The position numbers and the translations under genes were made by a program. The notes beneath the pieces were generated by a model. It was not told the DNA's origin and ran no database searches. It was given only the letters and a program-made list of their open reading frames with translations. From Acephala macrosclerotiorum (taxonomy: Eukaryota > Ascomycota > Leotiomycetes > Helotiales > Mollisiaceae), in NCBI GenBank assembly GCA_014904845.1, contig MU119229.1, positions 362,186 through 388,524 of the forward strand: a stretch of DNA of 26,339 nt, in the 5' to 3' direction. Positions 18,320 to 26,339 of the stretch are shown one piece after another (the first letter of the stretch is position 1; each line of letters begins with the position of its first letter).

Positions 18320-18357
18320 CTGATTTGGCCAGCACAGCGATGTATTGGCCAAATCAG
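18320..18357. repeat. Inverted repeat CTGATTTGGCC / GGCCAAATCAG
   Basis: Two perfect 11-base arms lie around a 16-base loop. Related TTGGCCAAA and TTGGCTAAA motifs occur just upstream (18283-18318). The cluster could be the end of a DNA transposon. Confidence 0.55.
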
Positions 18358-18525
18358 GATTTGGTGAGTGCCTCGGAACAGATATGATGTTTTGCTAGAG
18401 AATTTAATCAACATCGAACTCACAAACCCCTCCTTCCGATCGTCTTGACTTGCATTACTGTGACATGGTGAACAAAATTCATCAAAAATGCTGAATTGTG
18501 GGCTGAGTAGACGTCGTCGACATCT

Positions 18526-19052
18526 TCACGAGGCGAGGTAGCTGGGCCTTCCGCAGAGCCTCATCGCAATATTGCCGACTTTAGCCCCTTCCCAATTTTT
18601 TATCAATGTCATCACCGCCGCAACCCAACGCGCCACTATGCTGCTTCCCACGGCGTGATCTCCTCTAGAAAGCAGCATTTGTGTACCATTCAAATTATAG
18701 AGTTCTGCTAACGTCATGACAGAATCCACACTGCGAATTTCCTTCCAACCGCTCCCTCCTATTCTTCCATCATCCTCGACCTCCCTTCCAGCTGCATATA
18801 CGATTCTGTTGGATACTCGACTGGCAGACGCAACGTTAGAGCATCAGAGCGCCAGTCAATAAAGGAGTTCCTTGTCCCAATTCCTACAATATTCCCAGCT
18901 TGATAATCACTGTGGCGATATCGAATATCAAGGCAGTGGTCATTGTCAGGTATCTTTCGCGGATCTACAACAGGCTCACGATCATTGCCGTAATATTCGA
19001 AAGCCATGAATGCTGTACTGAGGCTTTGGGGGACGGCGGACAGCATTGGCAC
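18526..19052 (-). pseudogene. Unrecognised protein-coding gene, stop plus frameshift
   Basis: The frame from 19052 reads FMAFEYYGNDREPVVDPR, DIRYRHSDYQAGNIVGIGT and FIDWRSDALTLRLPVEYPTE, with good coding character. It ends at TAG (18759-18761) after RMMEE. Beyond the stop the same frame reads EGAVGRKFAVWI. Coding then shifts to another frame (MTLAELYNLNGTQMLLSRGD ... IVARWVAAVMTLIKNWEGAK) that stops at 18526. The TAG would be CAG (Gln) before one C-to-T change. I do not recognise the family. The 5' end is unclear upstream of 19052. Confidence 0.5.
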
Positions 19053-19203
19053 GTCTCTACTTTGGACAGTAGATCTATCTTTTGTTTGGAGTCAGTGGAT
19101 CGGCCCCTCGCAGGAGCACACTTTGTCCCGGGAATACAGGTTGTCCTCGAGCTCTGTTGGTCAACGTATATCAAAGAGAAATACGTTATCTGACGATCTC
19201 GGT

Positions 19204-19917
19204 CCACCAGGGGGTGCAGGAATACGTGACACACCAAAACTAGAATTAATTAAAACTTAATAATTTACTAATGAAATTACTTCAAATTTAAAACACAATA
19301 TTATTCATATTATTGAATTATTTCTAGTTAAAAAGTTTTTAATAGGATTTATTAATTAATTTATAAAATAATAATAAATATTTATTTTTCCGGTTTTTAA
19401 TAATTAATTAAAGTAAATCTATAAATAGAAATAAAACCCCTTTTAATCAAAACAAATAAAAATACTTTAATTTATTTTACAAAATTCAAAAACGGTTACG
19501 GGAATTATTTTTGATTATTTTATATAATACTAAAATTTTCTTTATATAAAATTTTTTTTTTTTTTTTAAATTTTATATGAAGAAATTTTCAATATTATAT
19601 AAAATAATCAAAAATAATCCCTGTAATTGTTTTTTCGTTTTTACCAGAGACTAGATTTTATATATTAATATAAGTTAAAATAAATTTTTTTTTTATTTAT
19701 AAATATTTTTTAGTTAATTAATAAAATTTGAAAATTTAAATATATTTTATTATTTATAAAATCAAATAATTTATAATATTAAAATTTATTTATATCGAAA
19801 TATTTCCAGTATCTCAAAGATAATTAGTGTCAAGTTTTATACGTTTTTATAAATAAACCGTTACGTTTTAATTAAATTATATTTTGGTGTATCACGAATT
19901 CCTGCACCCCCTGGTGG
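19204..19917. mobile_element. AT-rich terminal-inverted-repeat element (about 714 bp)
   Basis: Both ends read inward CCACCAGGGGGTGCAGGAAT, then (A/T)CGTGA(C/T)ACACCAAAA, then about 17 more bases ending TTAATTAAAAC. That is about 53 bp of inverted repeat with 7 mismatches. The interior is AT-rich, has no reading frame, and centres on a large palindrome (19496-19627). There is no transposase, so it is MITE- or foldback-like. Depending on where the true end lies, GTC could be a 3-bp target duplication; no TA duplication is seen, so the superfamily is open. Unlike 1-2200, its cytosines are not confined to CpG. Confidence 0.8.
19496..19627. repeat. Long internal palindrome in the TIR element
   Basis: Two arms of about 58-60 bp (for example TTATTTTTGATTATTTTATA in the left arm and its complement in the right) flank a run of about 15 A/T bases. 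Only scattered mismatches are present. As RNA or single-stranded DNA it would form a very stable hairpin. Confidence 0.8.
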
Positions 19918-20036
19918 TCTTTGGTCCAATCTGAGGCTTGAACTTTGGCGAAGCAGGCGGAGATTGTGATCCAACCGTAGGTCATGAAATGCGAGATCTG
20001 ATCTGGCGTGAGGAATTCGTGTTTCTCGATAGCCAT
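19918..20036 (-). pseudogene. N-terminus of a phytanoyl-CoA dioxygenase-like protein, cut by the TIR element
   Basis: From an ATG with strong context (CCACCATGGCT, 20034-20036) the frame reads EKHEFLTPDQISHFMTYGWI, then TISACFAKVQASDWTKD. This is the typical opening of fungal PhyH-family Fe(II)/2-oxoglutarate oxygenases (LTPxQIxHFLxxGYVxI...CF...A.xWT). After about 40 codons the frame enters the terminal repeat of the 714-bp element at DWTKD. No matching remainder (HxD...H iron site) is seen on the other side, so the rest of the gene is gone. Confidence 0.55.
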
Positions 20037-20696
20037 GGTGGGTGGTTTAGATGAGATGTTTAAGGACAATGACGTTTATGTTAAGGTGTTGCTAGAAGCA
20101 GTTTGGGAGCACGTGTATGTTTGATGGAAGTTGAAGTAGGTGTTATTCAAATACTGACTTCGGACTTCGCGATCTAATCACAAGAGAGACAGAATTAACC
20201 CTTTCTCCTGAAACTTGCATTTCTCTATTCAGATGTCGGCTTTCGCAATCGAATCTCGACGGATCCCCGCTTTCTGGAGGCATACCGAGGTTCACACTTT
20301 CCCCGAATACCTGCAGCATAACGAAGTGAGCTACAATTGGTGAACATATTGTCAATGAGGATAGGTTTCGATATCCGTTTCCAAGAGAGACCACGCTGCA
20401 AGTCATGCTCAGAAGTCTGTCTGAATGCCCGAGACCTTAAGCGAGATAGATCACATCCTTAAACTGCTACACGTTGCATGAAAGACATCCGATGATCCAA
20501 TTTGCCAAAAATACTAGGGATGTTGGGACTTTTTCGCTGCGAAAGTCGTGACTGTGGTCTAGGAACTGGTTAGGCACCTGAACGTGACAAGTAAGGAATG
20601 AAGACCATCAACTCATTTCAGAACCGCATACTGAAACTAGAAGAGATCTGGTGTCCCTTATCCCCTGCAAACCCCGCAGCAGCAGCAGCAAGAATA
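20037..20696. other. Intergenic, no supported gene
   Basis: Short frames only. This region would hold the promoter of the dioxygenase fragment and the 3' end of the transcription-factor pseudogene. Confidence 0.4.
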
Positions 20697-23057
20697 TCAT
20701 CTTGTGTCTCCGTCTCGAATGCGTATGGGGCGGAAGAGCCCAGTGCACTCCCAATAAATCGCCATCATACAGTCCCAGGAGTTGGGAATCCCCCATAGCG
20801 TCATTTCCGTAAAGGTGGTGTGAAAGACTGAATTCCGTGTTCCTCCATCGAAAATTTTGTCCCATGTAGGCATCAGCTGTCCCACTGAATCTTTTTGTAC
20901 GTGTCGACGTGTTGAATGTATCATCGCCTATGACTAAAGACTCCTGTAGCATCTGTCTCGCAGCACTGGCTACAGGTATCGTAGTGTTTAGATTCGTCAA
21001 AGGCTGAATGGATTCGGTGTGCTGTGCTGTTCCTTGAGAGACGTGACTTCTGTTCTCTCACTCTTCTCGTTGACATTTTGCATCGAGAAGGTCTTGTCGG
21101 GAATGCCGTCGCTTGAGGGGTAGTCCGGCATTTGGACTGCCTCGGAGGAGCCTTGGAAGCCGTTCTTTTGAATGAGGGTTTGGACCTCTCGTTGCTGATT
21201 TGTTTCAAGGTATCGTCAGTAAGGTAATCGGGCATGAAGTGTGCTCGTGCAACTGTCTGCCAAGCGAGCAAAGAAGGGGCTGAGGTCGGAGGAAACCAAT
21301 TTTGAGTCTTACTTACCGTGACAGCAATTCTAGGTATTCTCATTGCTAGCTCATCCAAGAGCGAGACATTTGATGCCAGCGAAGTCGAGATGTTCGTTCC
21401 TCCAGGGGTACTATTCGTCTCTAATCCGTCTCGACCCCTCAACTTCTGGCACGCAAGAAACGTCCTCGTGTTTGAGTGAACCAACACCACGATGGTCGGA
21501 TCGGAGATGAGTTTGTGCCCCATGTTGATAGTCGACCGCCAAAAATTGCCCTGAGTAGGGCTTGACTGCAGAGTCTGCTGCTGGCACTGCCCCACGAAAT
21601 GAGCGTTCTGAGAGGTCAAGTCAATTGACTCGCGAAATCCTGGAAGACTGAAACGGTACGGATCGCAATGGCACTCGAGCTACTAGGACTGCAGCATGAT
21701 GAATGTCGTTTTCTGTGCGCTGTTGGCGTGGAGGTATAGGTTGCGAGTGACGAATCTCAGGTGGAGGGCAGTCGTTGCTCGAAGTCAGACAGCTTCTAGC
21801 AGAGGGCAAACACTTGCTGAATGATTGTCCCGACTTCGGAATCCTGTGATGGGCATTTCATGAACCTGCGAAGAATTGTGTGAGAAGTGTTTCGATTATG
21901 GGGAAGGGTTTTCAATCAGGCTTTGCACTTCGAGCCACTTACAAAAGTATCTCCATATGTCGAACAGCCCCACTAAACCTGCGAAGCCGTCAATGTTTGG
22001 GATCTGCGTATTTTCTCTGAACCCTCCCAGCGTGTCCGTCTTTAGCGACATCTCGGACAAGCACAAGTGCTCGTCATAAGGCAACTTTAAGCTGTCCATA
22101 TATCTCGAACAAAGCGAAAATTCCTCCACCGTCTCAGCAAGAAGTTGATCTAGGATACGGATGCTCCATATCATTCTTCTCTGACACTCAATCTCGCTGG
22201 GCGATCCAATTGTTGGATCTACATTGATCTGCAGGCAGTATGCTAACCGCGCTGCCAAACCAAGCAGCATCCAAGTCTTCCCCAAGTTACCATTTGAGTG
22301 GTGGTGGTTTGCTCACAAGATGAGGATTTCTAATTGAGAATCGAAAATGATCCCATGTTGTTCATAATGTAGGCGTCCATGTCCTGTGCCCATTGTGCGG
22401 TCTGTGTAGCTGCTTCGGTGGCGGACGCAACGAATTGAGAAGCGCAAACCACGATTGCTTTTTGGAGAACAACGGGAGCCCTTCCCCCTCAAGTTTTTCA
22501 AGGAATGTTCCTTGGTGAAAAAATCCGTAGGTTGTTATCGGATAAATACATTCAAAGTAGGCATCTGCATGTGCTCTGATAATGTCTTTCGTACAATGAA
22601 GTCCGTGAGACAGACTGCTACAACAGTTAGAGCCCGTCGTCAAATACGCGAATTTCTTCCAGACTTTCTTACCCACTGGTCTGCGGGTGTGGAGTTTTAC
22701 GCGGTGTAATGGAGATGCCCTTCGTGGACTCTGCAGCTGATCCCGAGGCCTGGTCTTGGGAGTGTTTCTCACCAAGAGTTGATTCGTCATCACCGCTGCA
22801 GGATGCTGCATTCGCCTCTGCAAATGCCGAAATGCTACTTGATGAGAGTTGACAGCTCATTGCTTGGGGGCACGTTTGGTATCGGGATACTGACAGGCCA
22901 GCTCATTTTGCGCACATCGCTGGCAACCGTCTTGATCGCCAGAGCATTTCAGCTTTTGAGCAGCGCAGTTTGAACATACACGCTGTGCTCGATCCTTTGG
23001 AATGCCAGCTTCTGTGGCATATTGAGACGGAATGGATCTCCCTTGAGGCTTTATCAT
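20697..23057 (-). pseudogene. Zn2Cys6 transcription factor with fungal-specific trans domain, multiply broken
   Basis: From the ATG at 23055-23057 the frame gives the binuclear cluster RVCSNCAAQKLKC ... GCQRCAQNELAC with six Cys. The frame then slips at KRAPKQ. A Ser-rich linker follows in another frame (MSCQLSSSSISAFAEANAAS to HPQTSG). A GTAAGA...TAG intron leads to HADAYFECIYPITTYGFFHQ. Two more frame changes follow: IVVCASQFVASATEA, then LEILIL*ANHHHSNGNLGKT with an in-frame TGA. The trans domain continues GKTWMLLGLAARLAYCLQIN, RMIWSIRILDQLLAETVEEF and LPYDEH. Further on are another shift, two adjacent TAG codons near 21685, and a C-terminal GQLMPTWDKIFDGG. At least three frameshifts and four stops exclude a working regulator. 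Confidence 0.8.
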
Positions 23058-24343
23058 GGACAACGAGTCAGCGTCATGTCTCCCGACTTGAACCAACATT
23101 CATTCCCAGCGACGTGGCAATATACCTTAACTTGTGCTGGGGCGTTCATACTGGCACTTAATCCCACGTTTTGAGCAATTGAAGCAGTGGTTGGGGGCAG
23201 AGCTATCACATTTGAGCTACAACTCAGTCAGTAAGATCTCAAAGTAAGATTTTCAGGGCTCCGGGCTCGGTCGCCTTGCGTTGAAGGCAGACCTAACCTC
23301 GGTTCTGCGGTGCTGCGGCATGAGTCTGGAGTTCGTTCTGATTAGTGTTTAAGGATAAGGAACCAATCCACTGAGAGGACAAGAGTCATTTGAACAAGTT
23401 GAGGTTGAGGTGGTAACCCTGGAGAGGAATTTGAGAAGCGAACTCATAAGCAACATCAGAAAGCGGCTACGCCATTTGGGGTAACATCGGGACTCGGGAT
23501 CGGTTTTGCGAGAGACTGGGGTGTCTCGACAGCTGCGAATGCCGCCAACACCTACTTTTGTATACTGCAATTCGATTTGAACTTCTGCAGCAGGTCAAGA
23601 AGTCTTGCCAATAGATTTATGCAAAGCATCTGCCCCAAACTTCTGCTCATTCGAGTCCATGAGAGGCCATCCGTCATTGCGTCCATTCGACTTGTGAACT
23701 TCGTCCGGAGAATCTCGGTGCGGCTTTAATTCCAGCTGCAACCCCGCCCCCTGGGGCCGACGTGATCACAGACTCAAAGACATTTGGGCAGTCAGCTCAA
23801 AGCTCATATGCTGAAATATATGATTTGTTGTTTGGGATGGAGCAACGCAAAGGCCCCGGAAGGAGCAAAGCCTCTGGCAACGAAACGCTAACCCTTTTAG
23901 GAACGAAACCGAGCACCCAACTCGGTTAGATCAAGGTGTAGGATCGCTGCGCCGCGCCGTGCTGATACAGATTTAGATAGTCGCATCGCCTTCCCTAATT
24001 TTACTTCAGAATTTTCTGATATTTGGCCATCGACAAGCTGTTGTGATCCACCTTCGCAAAAGGCACAGCAAAGCCTCAGCACCATGGACCTGGATCTTCG
24101 AGATGCACAATTGGACGAGAGCCATACGATCTTAGTAATTGAGCAAGCGCTGAATTCTGGGGCTGTTTGAAGTTTCAGCTCTTCCTGCTGCTCGTCTTGA
24201 GCCTGTCAGACTCATATCTGCAAAATATAAAGTTGGCAAGGCTCGCTAAGATGTTTCCTTCTTGGCTCTTCAATTCCATCCATATACTTCTTGCCTTCCA
24301 AGCTTTTTGGTACCAGTCAACCCTTTCTCGCATCCTCGCCAAG
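23058..24343. other. Intergenic, 1.3 kb without a supported gene
   Basis: The region upstream of two divergent genes. Frames are short and lack domains. A GC-rich patch (CCCCGCCCCCTGGGGCC) lies at about 23742-23758. I see no repeat or RNA gene. Confidence 0.45.
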
Positions 24344-25780
24344 ATGGGAATTTTCAATGACCAAGATTCGAGCTCTAAGTCGAATCATACATGCCCCAAT
24401 AAGAGTTTGGCAGATCCACGTGTGTTATCTTATCTACGTCCTATCATGTGAAAAGTCTGACTGTTTCTAGCACAGGAAGCTTTTGCTGGCTCACTGAGTT
24501 TCCACCAAGTCGCAGTCCTGATATCGGCAGCCTGTACAGTTATCTCATGTCTTCTATGCTTTTTTCTCATCTTCCGTCACGCAACTCGCTATGCCGTACC
24601 CAAAGAACAAAAGCAGTAGGTACAATTCATCTAATACACACAGCAGGAAGCTGACAGAGCAGAATCATCCGAATGATCTTCATCCTACCTGTCTTCGCTG
24701 TCTCTGCTCTCTTATCTGTTGCTTTCAACGACGCCTCAATCTATATCCAGCCACTCACCACTCTCTACGAGTCCTTCGCACTCTCTGCCTTCTTCCTCCT
24801 TCTCTTGGCGTTCGTCCAAGAAGACGATGAGGAACGACAAGCATTCTTCCAGACCTCTGGAACAATGGAAGGCTATAGGGTTCGTACGTTCTTCACGTCT
24901 CGCCTCCATGGTGCTAATTGCCCATAGAAATCCCAAATCTGCGTCTTCCAATTTCCCGTCGTTCAATTTCTAGCCTTCATCTTGACCGAAATCACCGAGG
25001 CGACAGGAACCTACTGCGCAACATCTATGAAACCATATTTTGCAAGCATCTGGGTCTCCTTTATTAACGGCATCTCGACGGGAGTGGCTATCACGTCTGT
25101 CTTGCGGTTTTATAAGTTGATGAAGACAAGAGTTGGACAACGGAAGCCGATCGCTAAGCTCCTTGCTTTCAAGGGTATCGTAGGGATTACTTGGCTACAG
25201 AATGTTCGTTGGCCGCCTCCTCTCATCACGTACCGTTGTGTGGTTGGTATTCGTGCTAACATGTAGCTTCTAGATCGTTTTCTCATTCCTCACCTCATCA
25301 AGCGACCTCCACCCCTCTTCCAAATTAACATACAAAGACCTCACAATCGCCATCCCAAACCTCATCGTATCTTTCGAAATGGTCATTTTCTCCCTCATCT
25401 TTCTACACGTCTATCGAACCAGCGAATATAATTTCAAGAAAGGTGCTACTGCTGTTCCTCTCGGGCATGGTGGCTACTCTGGTGGGTTCGCGGGATTGGG
25501 AGCTATCGCTCAAGCTTTGAATATCTCGGATGTGGTGAGGGGTATCATTGAGGCTTTTACTGGGCGTTCGAGCCGTGGTGCTGGTGGGTTGACCACGAAG
25601 GCTTATGGAACGGGACAGCAGGAGGTGAGTTTGATGTTGTGTGTTGTGATGATGGATGCTAATGAGAGATAGTATGATCGCGTCGAGTTGACCGCTCCGG
25701 AGAGTACTCAATATGATCCGCATCCCGAATATCCTGGGAAGTATCCTTCGCAGTCTTCATTGCCCCAGTACGGACAATGA
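24344..25780 (+). CDS. DUF300 / organic solute transporter Ost-alpha family protein (six exons)
   Basis: Exons 24344-24421, 24476-24615, 24663-24879, 24928-25203, 25274-25624 and 25673-25780 join in frame to 389 aa. The short luminal N-terminus has NHTCPNKSLADP. Helices follow in family order: FHQVAVLISAACTVISCLLC, then FLIFRHATRYAVPKEQKQII, VFAVSALLSV and ESFALSAFFLLLLAFVQEDD, the hallmark of the family. VFQFPVVQFLAFILTEITEA, TGTYCATSMKPYFASIWVSF and AKLLAFKGIVGITWLQN come next. VFSFLTSSSDL, NLIVSFEMVIFSLIFLHVYR and TSEYNFKKGATAVPLGHGGY complete the core, followed by a Tyr/Pro-rich tail. Relatives include TMEM184 and Ost-alpha. It is probably an endomembrane or plasma-membrane protein; substrate unknown. 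No defects are seen, apart from weak donors (GTGTTA, GTTCGT twice). Confidence 0.85.
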
Positions 25781-26089
25781 GCGGAGACGCAGAACTCGAT
25801 GTGGAAAGGTTCGTACTAGCAACTACTTAGATCAACGGGTCACTTAAAATTCGCGACAATTACCAATTCAACACAATAGCACTTCATGTTCTTTGATTCC
25901 GTCTCGTACAAAAATTTATTCATGCATCTCTCTACCATAAATTCTTCTGCCCTAATTCAATTTATATTTCTTATCTTCATCCTTACTATGAACAAAGGTT
26001 GCTAAACCTCAACATATTACAGGATATAATCTCACAAACTCACATCATACACTTCACACCTAACTCAACCCACCGCCCGAAACAACAAA
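25781..26089. other. Intergenic between two plus-strand genes
   Basis: About 310 bp holding the 3' UTR of the DUF300 gene and the upstream region of the next gene, with AT-rich stretches near 25900-25990 and a C/A-rich leader just before 26090. Confidence 0.45.
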
Positions 26090-26339
26090 ATGCCTAACAC
26101 AAGCATAACTTGGCCCGAGGCACGCCGCTGCAACTGCTACTGGTTCCACGGCTGCATGAATCCCGCCTTTTATGAAGGATCTTTCTGCGGGCAATGTCTT
26201 AAGGTAAGTCAGACAATTTACTTGTTGTTTTCTGCCTCTTCCAGCAGACACCGACAATAGCAGGACCTTTGTCATACAGTTAGCGCCAAAAAATATTCGC
26301 TAAAATCGCGTAAAAGCGCGTTTTGGACGCGTTCCCCTC
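26090..26339 (+). CDS. Small Cys-rich protein, partial at window end
   Basis: The ATG at 26090 follows a typical A/C-rich leader (AACAACAAAATG). Exon 1 (26090-26203) codes 38 residues, including RRCNCYWFHGCMNPAFYEGS and then FCGQCLK. The spacing C-x-C-x5-C ... C-x2-C resembles small zinc-ribbon-like proteins common in ascomycetes. GTAAGT at 26204 is a strong donor. Acceptors at 26244, 26247 and 26263 are possible. The last would give DLCHTVSAKKYS and keep an open frame toward the window end; the first two give a short QTPTIAGPLSYS or TPTIAGPLSYS end with a stop at 26281-26283. Function unknown. Confidence 0.5.

Noticed and set aside
23349..24085. Short minus-strand frames
   Set aside because: No domain, no signal peptide and no splice partners; chance frames in an intergenic region.
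12743..26339. Possible secondary-metabolite cluster (Zn2Cys6 factor, oxygenase, membrane proteins)
   Set aside because: No backbone synthase is present, and the regulator and oxygenase are broken fragments.

Overview
The window is nuclear DNA of a filamentous ascomycete (Pezizomycotina; the gene families look like Leotiomycetes, but I cannot fix the class). The evidence is GT-AG introns of about 45-75 nt with CTAAC/CTGAC-type branch sites, fungal-only families (2EXR, Pth11/SAT5 rhodopsin-like, Zn2Cys6 with fungal-specific trans domain, Mid2-like surface protein, CCCH zinc finger with a GDG-containing N-terminal domain), and blocks of extreme AT richness.

Layout. 1-740 and about 1010-2200: AT-only DNA in which almost every remaining C sits in CpG, split by a normal-composition island (741-1001) that looks like the end of an LTR element. 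2587-3910: a TAF9 gene whose 3' end runs into a headless, frameshifted 2EXR fragment. 4404-4904: a weak reading frame. 5345-6494 (minus): a four-exon single-pass surface protein. 7732-8787 (plus): a GPI-anchor-type protein with a near-identical duplicated Cys-rich module. 8904-10153 (minus): a broken sirtuin and a broken F-box gene. 10645-10961: two related 44-bp palindromes around a minisatellite. About 11000-11235: a decayed SUMO copy. 12308-12487 (minus): a 59-aa Cys-containing protein. 12743-14150 (minus): a five-exon rhodopsin-like membrane protein. 14945-16545 (minus): a CCCH zinc-finger pseudogene with five in-frame stops. 16865-17671: a Copia tail with its 3' LTR. 17670-18131: an open frame abutting that LTR. 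18526-19052 (minus): a broken unknown gene. 19204-19917: an AT-rich terminal-inverted-repeat element that ends a dioxygenase N-terminus (19918-20036). 20697-23057 (minus): a Zn2Cys6 factor pseudogene. 24344-25780 (plus): an intact six-exon DUF300/organic solute transporter. 26090-end: the start of a small Cys-rich gene.

Four genes with strong family signatures or a consistent exon structure look functional (surface protein, GPI protein, rhodopsin-like protein, DUF300). The TAF9 core and the 59-aa protein also look sound. At least six other genes carry stops or frameshifts, and many of the stops are TAG/TAA where Gln is expected, i.e. CpA to TpA. The best reading is an accessory, transposon-rich segment where duplicated genes and elements have been mutated by a RIP-like process. 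No operon-like or biosynthetic pathway logic is visible. The common theme of the intact genes is the cell surface and membrane.
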